Positions 1-5,637 of a stretch of 5,637 bases of DNA are shown here, in pieces. The number at the start of each line of letters is the position of its first letter. Position 1 is the stretch's first letter. Under the pieces are notes generated by a model that saw only the letters and a program-made list of their open reading frames with translations, was not told the origin of the DNA and made no database searches. Both the position numbers and the translations under genes were made by a program. The DNA comes from Thermodesulfobacteriota bacterium (GTDB lineage: Bacteria > Desulfobacterota > Desulfomonilia > Desulfomonilales > Desulfomonilaceae), in assembly GCA_030837305.1 (NCBI GenBank), contig JAUPKT010000001.1, positions 1 to 5,637 of the forward strand, read 5' to 3'.

Positions 1-4
1 GGAT

Positions 5-3000
5 GTGCTCTTGAAGAAATGGCCCTGGCGGGTTGCCGTTGCGGTGTCGTCGTTTCTGATTCTCGCCATGGGTTATCTCTACTATTGCATGGAAGCAAAC
101 GCCTTACGCAAGAAGGCGTACGAAGAACTCCATGCCATAGCCGCACTCAAGGACGACCAAATCAATGTATGGAGGAGAGAGCGGATGGCTGGACTTCGCA
201 TGCTGACAGGGAGTCCTTTTTTTGTCGATGCCATGGAAAATTTTATAGCGAACCCGGACGATCTGGACCTGAAATCCAAATTCGGGAAGACTCTAAAATC
301 CCTGGTGTACGCTTACCGGTACCATGATGCCCTCTTGTTAGATCCTAATGGGAACATTGTCTTAGCGCTCAACCAAGATCCCCATCTCAAAGATATAGAA
401 GCAGTCAGCGTGGCGAACGACGCAATGACCAACCATAGGATCGCTTTCGGTGACTTATACATTTGCTCTATCTGTGGTCGAATTCATCTCGACATAGCAG
501 CCCCTATTTTGAGTTCTGACAGCCGGCTTGTAGGACTGATCGTCTTTCGCACTGATCCCGAAACGGAGCTGTACCCATTGCTTCAATCTTGGCCTGTTGC
601 CAGCAAGACGGCAGAAACACTTCTTGTGAGAAGGGATGGAGATGATGTCGTATTCTTGAATGACTTGCGTCATCGTCCTGAGAGTGCCCTGAAGTTCAAG
701 ATTCCCATGAGCGAGACTGACTCGGCCGCAGTGGCAGCGTTTCGAGGGCAACACCATTTCCTTGAGGCCAGAGACTATCGAGGCGTTGACGTCTTGGCCG
801 ATGTTCATCCGATTCCTGGGGCATCATGGGTTCTCATAGCAAAAGTTGATAGAGATGAAATCCTGGGAGAACTCAACTACCGGGCAACTGCCGTAGCCAT
901 TGCCCTCGTTTTGCTCATCATTGTTGTCGGTACCATTTTGAGATTGCTGTTTGTCGTTCGCCAGAGAAAGATATTCAAAGATCTCTACTTGTCCGAAAAA
1001 CAACGGAGCGAGGCAAAGGAAGAATTTCGTACAATACTCTACAGCATCGGCGATGGGGTCATTACAACCGATAGGGAAGGGCGTGTCCGGGCCATCAATC
1101 CGGTGGCCCAGTCGCTCACGGGATGGACCGAATCGGACGCCCTCGGCAAGCCCCTGGAAGATGTTTTTCAGATCGTCAATGAAGAGACTCGGATGGTAGT
1201 TGTCAATCCTGTGGCCGAGGTACTCCAGAAAGGGCTTATAGTAGGGCTTGCCAACCATACCCTCCTGATATCCAGAGACGGAAGAGAGTTTCCCATCGCT
1301 GATTCCGGTGCACCAATACGGGGCGATGACGGTGATATGGTTGGAGTAGTCCTCGTTTTTCGTGATCAGACAGAGGAAAGGACGGCACAGAAGGCTCTAC
1401 AAAAAAGTAAAGAAGTCGCTGAGCGATACTTGGACATGGCCGCCGAGATTATCCTGGGGTTAGATAAGGAAGGAAACATAACTCTCCTGAATAATAGCGG
1501 CCATCGACTACTCGGATACAACCCGGGGGAAATCTTGGGGAAGAATTGGTTCGAGACCTGTCTTCCAGAGCCTTATCGGAGCGAAGCTCTCCAAACATTT
1601 GGAGAGTTGATCGCGAATGAACGAGTGACTTCGACGGTACGGGAGGTTCCAGTAACAAGGCCCGATAGGAGCAACCGAACAATTCTTTGGCACCATACTG
1701 TAATGAGGGATGATGAGAATAGAGTTGTGGGGACATTGAGTTCTGGAGAAGACATTACCGATAGAAAGAAGATCGAGGAAGATCTCCGGTCTGCACAAAA
1801 AGATTGGGAAGACATCTTTCATGCCATAAGCCATCCCACGATTATCCTGGATCCTAACCACCGTGTTCTGAACGCAAACCAAGCCACTTTGACCCGATCA
1901 GGCAAATCACAGGCCGAATTGAAAAGTTTGAAGTGTCACGACGTGTTCCATGCAAGTCCAAATCCTCCTCACGATTGTCCCGCCAGGGCCCTTATGCAGT
2001 CCGGGGAAACGAAAAACGTTGAAATGGAAATGCAGGCCTTCGGGGGCCACTTCCTCGTTGCATGCACCCCCATCCTTGACACAAATGGAGACATAAAAAA
2101 GATCATACACATCGCCACGGACATCACTGAGCGGAAGAGGGCTGAATCAGAGCGAGAGGAATTGATGTCTCAGTTGGTACAGGCCCAGAAGATGGAGGCC
2201 GTCGGCACCCTTGCAGGCGGAGTCGCTCACGATTTCAACAACATATTGCAAGTCGTCTTGGGCTATACTGAGTTATTGCTCATTGAAAAAACGTTTCCCG
2301 AGCGTTACCGGAACGCAATTCAAAAGATAGGCGAATCTTCCCGAAAGGGGGCTGATCTTGTGCGCAGAATTCTGGCATTTAGCCGAAAAACAGACATCAG
2401 CCTCCGCCCCCTTGATCTCAATAGCAGTATTGTCGAAACAAAAAGCATCTTGGAGAGAACCATCCCGAGAATGATCGCAATCAAGCTCTGCCTCGGCGAC
2501 AATGTTCCGAGTATAAATGCGGATCCCACAGAACTGGAACAGATACTGATGAATCTCTCAATTAATGCTCGGGATGCCATGCCGGAAGGAGGGGAACTGG
2601 TCATAGAGACCGCCGAGGTAGTTCTCGATGAAGAATATGCACGGACCCACTTTGATTGTAGGCCCGGTCGTTACGTGCTGTTGTCGGTTTCGGACACAGG
2701 GACCGGTATGGACAAGGAAACGTTGAATCGAATCTTTGAACCGTTCTTTACTACTAAGGAATCCGGCAAAGGTACCGGCCTGGGGCTTTCGGTTGTTTAC
2801 GGGATCGTGAAGCAGCATGGAGGCCGAATCGGATGTTATAGCGAGCAGGGGCGAGGCACTGCTTTCAAAATTTATTTTCCCGTCTTGGGGTCGGAGGCAG
2901 AAAGTCCCCAGTCAGCCGATAACTTAGAACTCAAAGGTGGGACCGAAACCATTCTCTTGGTCGATGACGACGAAGTGATTCGGGACGTAGGCAGTCAATC

Positions 3001-3316
3001 CTTGCAAAGCTCCGGATACTCAGTGCTACAGGCATGTGACGGCCAAGAGGCTTTGGAACTCTATCGACTCAACCAAGACGAGATATCCCTGGTCATCCTC
3101 GATCTCATCATGCCGAACATGGGTGGTAGTGAATGCCTGAAGAAGCTGCGCGAGATCAACCCATCGGTAAAAGTTCTTGTCGCAAGCGGGTACTCCGCAA
3201 ATGGACTTGGTAAAGAGAGTCTCCATCAGGGAGCCCAAGGCTTCATCAACAAACCTTTTGAAACTCGTCGTTTGCTGAAAGAAATACGAAGGGTGTTGGA
3301 CGCTGCTGATAGATAG
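5..3316 (+). CDS. Membrane hybrid sensor histidine kinase (periplasmic sensor, 3 PAS, HisKA, HATPase_c, receiver)
   Basis: This is an inner-membrane hybrid kinase that should sense a periplasmic signal, autophosphorylate on histidine and pass phosphate to its own C-terminal receiver. Residues 10-28 are TM1, preceded by a basic KKWPWR stretch. Residues 29-293 are a periplasmic, probably Cache-like, sensor that starts with the '[13 protein letters not shown]' type of helix. TM2 is about 294-318. PAS domains lie at about 337-460, 466-592 and 601-715. The HisKA H-box has H742 in HDFNN, as in the HPK4 class. HATPase_c shows the N-box (N850, N854), the G1 box DTGTG (897-901), the F-box FEPFF (from 911) and the G2 box GKGTGLGL (921-928). 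The receiver at about 980-1098 has acidic residues D987-D989, phosphoacceptor D1033, S1061 and K1083. All catalytic residues are present. The GTG at 5 suits a membrane N-terminus, but the frame is open to the window edge and any RBS would lie outside, so the start is uncertain. The ligand is unknown, and no Hpt or output regulator adjoins it. Confidence 0.93.
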   Translation: MLLKKWPWRVAVAVSSFLILAMGYLYYCMEANALRKKAYEELHAIAALKDDQINVWRRERMAGLRMLTGSPFFVDAMENFIANPDDLDLKSKFGKTLKSLVYAYRYHDALLLDPNGNIVLALNQDPHLKDIEAVSVANDAMTNHRIAFGDLYICSICGRIHLDIAAPILSSDSRLVGLIVFRTDPETELYPLLQSWPVASKTAETLLVRRDGDDVVFLNDLRHRPESALKFKIPMSETDSAAVAAFRGQHHFLEARDYRGVDVLADVHPIPGASWVLIAKVDRDEILGELNYRATAVAIALVLLIIVVGTILRLLFVVRQRKIFKDLYLSEKQRSEAKEEFRTILYSIGDGVITTDREGRVRAINPVAQSLTGWTESDALGKPLEDVFQIVNEETRMVVVNPVAEVLQKGLIVGLANHTLLISRDGREFPIADSGAPIRGDDGDMVGVVLVFRDQTEERTAQKALQKSKEVAERYLDMAAEIILGLDKEGNITLLNNSGHRLLGYNPGEILGKNWFETCLPEPYRSEALQTFGELIANERVTSTVREVPVTRPDRSNRTILWHHTVMRDDENRVVGTLSSGEDITDRKKIEEDLRSAQKDWEDIFHAISHPTIILDPNHRVLNANQATLTRSGKSQAELKSLKCHDVFHASPNPPHDCPARALMQSGETKNVEMEMQAFGGHFLVACTPILDTNGDIKKIIHIATDITERKRAESEREELMSQLVQAQKMEAVGTLAGGVAHDFNNILQVVLGYTELLLIEKTFPERYRNAIQKIGESSRKGADLVRRILAFSRKTDISLRPLDLNSSIVETKSILERTIPRMIAIKLCLGDNVPSINADPTELEQILMNLSINARDAMPEGGELVIETAEVVLDEEYARTHFDCRPGRYVLLSVSDTGTGMDKETLNRIFEPFFTTKESGKGTGLGLSVVYGIVKQHGGRIGCYSEQGRGTAFKIYFPVLGSEAESPQSADNLELKGGTETILLVDDDEVIRDVGSQSLQSSGYSVLQACDGQEALELYRLNQDEISLVILDLIMPNMGGSECLKKLREINPSVKVLVASGYSANGLGKESLHQGAQGFINKPFETRRLLKEIRRVLDAADR

Positions 3317-3336
3317 AGCGTTCTAGACGGGACATT

Positions 3337-3353
3337 GGGACTAAAAGAGTCCT
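3337..3353 (+). terminator. Weak hairpin after the hybrid kinase, possible terminator
   Basis: GGACT (3338-3342) and AGTCC (3348-3352) form a perfect 5-bp stem around an AAAAG loop, with a possible G-T pair outside (3337 and 3353). It starts about 20 bases after the kinase stop codon. The bases that follow (TCTTGCTT) are only modestly T-rich, so intrinsic termination is doubtful. It could equally be a chance hairpin. Confidence 0.25.
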
Positions 3354-3440
3354 CTTGCTTACCGGCCACAAACGACCGATAGATCAATAGGGCTGAGGGC
3401 AGGCCAAAAACGTTCTCCAAGTATTCTCAATAGTGTTCCT

Positions 3441-3444
3441 GAGG
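3441..3444 (+). promoter_or_regulatory. Shine-Dalgarno site that decides the start of the P1 hydrolase
   Basis: GAGG lies 9 bases before the ATG at 3454. The in-frame GTG at 3433 has no purine-rich site at a suitable distance upstream. In addition, the protein starting at 3454 begins 'MAHEGFITDVPGVRVG', the usual N-terminal arrangement of this family. The site therefore favours 3454 over the longer reading. Confidence 0.7.
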
Positions 3445-3453
3445 TCGTCTCCA

Positions 3454-4473
3454 ATGGCTCACGAAGGTTTCATAACAGACGTTCCTGGCGTTCGTGTAGG
3501 AAGTGCCTCCAACTTGGACGGAAAAACAGGCGTCACAGTCGTCCTAGTGCCGTCTCAGGGCGTGTCTGCCGGTATCCATAAGGGTGGAAGCGCACCATCC
3601 ACGAGGCAGGCAGACTCCCTGGAACCACTCCACATTGTAGAAAGAGTCCACGCGGTGTGCCTCTGTGGAGGGAGCGCCTTTGGTCTCGATGCGGCGGGAG
3701 GCGTCTTGCGATACCTGGAATCACAAGGAGCCGGATTTCGTTATGGGAATATGACCATACCGATCGTTCCGAGCGCAGCCATCTTTGATCTCAATTTCGG
3801 CAGTAGTGCTCTGAGACCGGACGCCGAATTAGCAATCAAAGCCTGTGAATCGGCTTCGGATGGACCGTTGCAACAGGGGAGTGTTGGTGCAGGAACAGGA
3901 GCCACGGTTGGAAAGCTTTATGGGGTTGATCAGGCAATGAAAGGGGGTCTGGGAACATACGCAGTCAAGTCAAGCGGTGACCTGACTGTGGGAGCCCTTG
4001 TTGTCGTGAATGCCTATGGAGACATAACCGACATCTCAGGAAACATAATTGCCGGAGCACGAACGTCGCCATCCGGCCTGGAGTTGGCCGACGCGGCACG
4101 ACTCCTGCACAGCGGTATGGCCGAGTCGCGAAAGATTTCCGTCGAAAACACGACACTGGCAGTCGTCGCTGTCAACGCGAGGCTTGACAAGATCATGGCA
4201 TGCCGCATCGCGGCTCAGTCCACAGTGGGGCTGGCACGTGTTATCAGGCCCTTCCATAGCCATGTAGACGGTGACTTGACAATAGTGCTTTCCCTGGGAG
4301 ATCAAACCGTTGACCCCAACAGAATATCCCTGATGGCAGCCGAAGCCTTGCAAGGTGCCGTAATCAATGCAGTCAAGTATGCCGATGGCTTCGGGATCGT
4401 CCCTTCTTGGAAGGATCTCATAAAGAACTCTAATTTTGGTCACGGAGGAGAAAAACACGTGAGAGGTAGTTGA
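3454..4473 (+). CDS. P1 family peptidase, DmpA/NylC-type self-processing hydrolase (S58)
   Basis: This 339-residue protein, probably cytoplasmic as no signal peptide is seen, belongs to the N-terminal-nucleophile amidohydrolases that include aminopeptidase DmpA, beta-aminopeptidase BapA and the nylon-oligomer hydrolase NylC. Family marks are VPGVRVG near the N-terminus, the GGSAFGLDAAGG loop (72-83), GSVGAGTGATVGK (142-154) and VENTTLAVVAVNA (about 230-242). Members are made as one chain and cut themselves; the new N-terminal Ser or Thr is the nucleophile. Here the expected cut is N232/T233, giving chains of about 232 and 107 residues. D272 and D274 in 'HVDGDLTI' lie 39 and 41 residues after T233, the spacing I recall for NylC T267, D306 and D308; K154 and N186 sit near the expected positions of NylC K189 and N219. 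This places it nearer NylC than the Gly/Ser-cutting DmpA. Its length is normal for the family. The natural substrate is unknown; peptide, beta-peptide or amide hydrolysis are all possible. A GTG start at 3433 would add seven residues but is less likely. Confidence 0.9.
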   Translation: MAHEGFITDVPGVRVGSASNLDGKTGVTVVLVPSQGVSAGIHKGGSAPSTRQADSLEPLHIVERVHAVCLCGGSAFGLDAAGGVLRYLESQGAGFRYGNMTIPIVPSAAIFDLNFGSSALRPDAELAIKACESASDGPLQQGSVGAGTGATVGKLYGVDQAMKGGLGTYAVKSSGDLTVGALVVVNAYGDITDISGNIIAGARTSPSGLELADAARLLHSGMAESRKISVENTTLAVVAVNARLDKIMACRIAAQSTVGLARVIRPFHSHVDGDLTIVLSLGDQTVDPNRISLMAAEALQGAVINAVKYADGFGIVPSWKDLIKNSNFGHGGEKHVRGS

Positions 4474-4519
4474 CAGTAATGACTCCCTCATGAATACTAT
4501 CGGTGATTTCTCCCCCCTC

Positions 4520-4533
4520 TCAAGCGTGCTTGA
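4520..4533 (+). promoter_or_regulatory. Perfect 14-base palindrome upstream of the receiver gene, possible operator
   Basis: TCAAGC and GCTTGA are perfect inverted arms around a GT centre, 42 bases before the ATG of the receiver gene. The right arm overlaps a TTGAAA (4530-4535) that resembles a -35 box, with TATATT (4549-4554) downstream. The 13-base spacer is too short for a standard sigma70 promoter; TATTAA at 4551-4556 would give 15. The symmetry could mark a dimeric regulator site or a small hairpin. It is not followed by a T-tract, so a terminator is unlikely. Function is inferred only from position. Confidence 0.3.
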
Positions 4534-4575
4534 AACCTCTTGCACCTGTATATTAAGTCGGATGGGAAGAGATGA

Positions 4576-5094
4576 ATGGCTGAAAACCCGCTTAAAGGCA
4601 AGCATATCCTGGCTGTGGACGACGAAGAGGATGTCCTGGAACTCATCGCTGAAGAGTTGGAGGAATACGGCGTCAAAATTGACATGGCATCAACATTCGA
4701 CGAGGGTTACGAAAAGATAGCAGCCGATACCCATGATGCTGCCATACTCGACATAATGGGTGTTCGTGGATTTGAATTGCTCCAATTCGCTTCATCGAGG
4801 AAAATGCCCGTCATAATCCTTACGGCCCACGCCCTCTCGGCTGATTCGCTCAGAAAATCCATTGACCTTGGCGCACGAGCGTTTCTCCCCAAAGATCAAT
4901 TGGGTACGTTGGCCCCATTTGTCCAGGATGTGCTCACGTTAAACTATCAGTCGGCGTGGAAGTCGGTCTTCGACAAAGTCCGTGCCTCTCTCGGAAAACG
5001 CTTTGGAAGCGAATGGAGAAAAACAGAAAAAGAATTCTGGGAAAAGTTTGACCAAGAAATAGGATTAAAAGAGTCTGTGATTATAGAGCCCTAA
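4576..5094 (+). CDS. Stand-alone receiver-domain response regulator with helical C-terminal tail
   Basis: This 172-residue cytoplasmic protein has one receiver domain (about 8-122) and no recognisable DNA-binding or enzymatic output domain. The phosphorylation site is complete: D15 and D16 in 'AVDDEED', phosphoacceptor D59, T83 and K106. The loop after D59 reads DIMGVRG, so it lacks the usual proline at D+4 and is about two residues shorter than in CheY-like receivers. K106 is followed by Asp, not Pro. The tail (about 123-172) is charged and probably helical, with W128, W147 and W155, and could bind a partner. The start is firm: an in-frame TGA ends at 4575, directly before the ATG, and a purine-rich GGGAAGAG lies at 4564-4571. 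The neighbouring kinase gene starts 41 bases downstream and is the likely phosphodonor. Related 'DIMG' receivers are, as I recall, common in Desulfobacterota. Output may be through protein-protein contact. Confidence 0.9.
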   Translation: MAENPLKGKHILAVDDEEDVLELIAEELEEYGVKIDMASTFDEGYEKIAADTHDAAILDIMGVRGFELLQFASSRKMPVIILTAHALSADSLRKSIDLGARAFLPKDQLGTLAPFVQDVLTLNYQSAWKSVFDKVRASLGKRFGSEWRKTEKEFWEKFDQEIGLKESVIIEP

Positions 5095-5124
5095 TACAAG
5101 CCCCAGAATCCCCAGCGCCATTTC

Positions 5125-5128
5125 GGAG
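5125..5128 (+). promoter_or_regulatory. Shine-Dalgarno site for the GTG start of the short kinase
   Basis: GGAG is placed 7 bases before the GTG at 5136. No in-frame ATG lies between the preceding stop codon (5092-5094) and this point, and the kinase H-box begins only about a dozen codons later. The site thus supports GTG at 5136 as the true start. Confidence 0.7.
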
Positions 5129-5135
5129 TATTGCG

Positions 5136-5637
5136 GTGACAATCAAGAACATCCAGACGGCACATCTCGTTCATGATCTCAAGAATCCTGTAAACATCAT
5201 CGAAGCAGGCGCAAGAGGACTCCTGGACAATCCTGAGCGATACGGCAACTTGACTCAGCGTCAGGACAAAGTGGTGCGCCGCATGTTGCGCAACGCCCTC
5301 AAGCTGCGGCTGTTGGCCAATAGCATGCTCGAAGTCGATATGGCGGCAAAAGGCATTCTGAAACCTGCGGATTCTTCACTGTCACAAATCCTCAAGACCG
5401 CGCTCATGGAAGTTTTCGACATTGTCGATCCCGGAGTGTCCGATGCTCTTGACGACGCTGAATCTCTTGCGAAATTGAGAGGAATTCTCCAGACCGACCA
5501 GATTTTCCTCGACGCAGACGAATCCCAGCTCAATCAAACCATTCATCTCGACGACACAAAACTGTGCCTCATCTTGACAAATCTCCTGTCAAATGCCTTC
5601 AAATACAGGGAGAGGAATGTCTTCTTGACCTGTAGAA
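5136..5637 (+). CDS. Sensorless histidine kinase, 3' end beyond the window
   Basis: An uninterrupted frame of 167 codons runs from GTG 5136 to the window edge. It encodes the N-terminal part of a histidine kinase. The H-box lies almost at the N-terminus: HDLKNP with H13 as the likely phosphorylated residue, followed by a helical dimerisation segment to about residue 78. The ATPase domain begins near 130, and its N-box reads 'LTNLLSNAFKY' with N149 and N153. The G1, F and G2 boxes would lie downstream and cannot be checked. There is no transmembrane segment, PAS or other sensor ahead of the H-box, so input must come from a partner or from domains further along. The H13-to-N153 distance of 140 residues is longer than in compact kinases such as EnvZ (about 104). 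An acidic, low-similarity linker at about 95-140 accounts for the excess. The gene follows the receiver gene by 41 bases with its own RBS, so the two are probably one operon and a cognate pair. Confidence 0.85.
   Translation, partial: MTIKNIQTAHLVHDLKNPVNIIEAGARGLLDNPERYGNLTQRQDKVVRRMLRNALKLRLLANSMLEVDMAAKGILKPADSSLSQILKTALMEVFDIVDPGVSDALDDAESLAKLRGILQTDQIFLDADESQLNQTIHLDDTKLCLILTNLLSNAFKYRERNVFLTCR

Noticed and set aside
3355..3383. TTGCTT and GATAGA at 17-base spacing as a promoter for the hydrolase gene
   Set aside because: The -10 candidate matches only half of the consensus, which is expected by chance in a gap of this size.
4527..4545. Sigma54-like promoter ending in TTGCA before the receiver gene
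   Set aside because: The GG dinucleotide required 10 bases before the GC is absent; the bases there are TT.
4036..4605. Long minus-strand reading frame (189 codons) opposite the end of the hydrolase and the start of the receiver gene
   Set aside because: It is antisense to two well-supported genes and the translation resembles no family and has no domain pattern; it is a shadow frame.
4490..4720. Plus-strand 76-codon frame starting in the gap before the receiver gene
   Set aside because: It has no ribosome binding site, overlaps the receiver gene out of frame and gives a composition typical of a shifted reading of that gene.
5062..5076. GGATTAAAAGAGTCT resembles the hairpin at 3338-3352 (13 of 15 bases)
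   Set aside because: It lies inside the receiver coding region, the stem is imperfect, and two similar A-rich 15-mers in 5.6 kb are not enough to claim a repeat family.
5261..5533. Minus-strand 90-codon frame near the window end
   Set aside because: It lies wholly opposite the kinase fragment that starts at 5136, which carries clear H-box and N-box motifs.

Overview
The window is a bacterial chromosomal segment of roughly balanced base composition. Four protein-coding genes lie on the + strand and the last one is cut by the window edge. No tRNA, rRNA, CRISPR array, insertion sequence or phage gene is visible. The large multi-PAS hybrid kinase with a periplasmic sensor, the PAS cysteine motif, and the 'DIMG' receiver paired with a short 'HDLKNP' kinase all resemble Desulfobacterota (former Deltaproteobacteria: sulfate-reducing or syntrophic lineages). 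This taxonomic guess rests on family resemblance from memory, not on a marker gene.

Layout: (1) 5-3316, a membrane hybrid histidine kinase: TM, periplasmic sensor, TM, three PAS domains, HisKA, HATPase_c, receiver. (2) 3317-3453, a 137-base gap with a weak hairpin. (3) 3454-4473, a P1-family (DmpA/NylC-type, MEROPS S58) self-processing N-terminal-nucleophile hydrolase. Its catalytic residues can be lined up with those of NylC, and a good ribosome binding site favours the ATG at 3454 over the upstream GTG at 3433. (4) 4474-4575, a 102-base gap with a perfect 14-base palindrome. (5) 4576-5094, a stand-alone receiver protein with a shortened phosphoacceptor loop and a tryptophan-rich helical tail instead of a DNA-binding domain. 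(6) 5136 to beyond 5637, the start of a sensorless, apparently soluble histidine kinase. It begins with GTG behind a clear GGAG site, 41 bases after the receiver gene.

How the parts may work together: the receiver and the short kinase look like one co-transcribed two-component pair. The hybrid kinase is a separate membrane sensor with no Hpt or DNA-binding partner in view, so its output is unknown. The hydrolase between them is a metabolic or peptide-processing enzyme, and any link to signalling is inference from position alone. I see no clearly novel system. The most unusual items are the receiver/short-kinase pair and the CxxC in the periplasmic sensor of the hybrid kinase.
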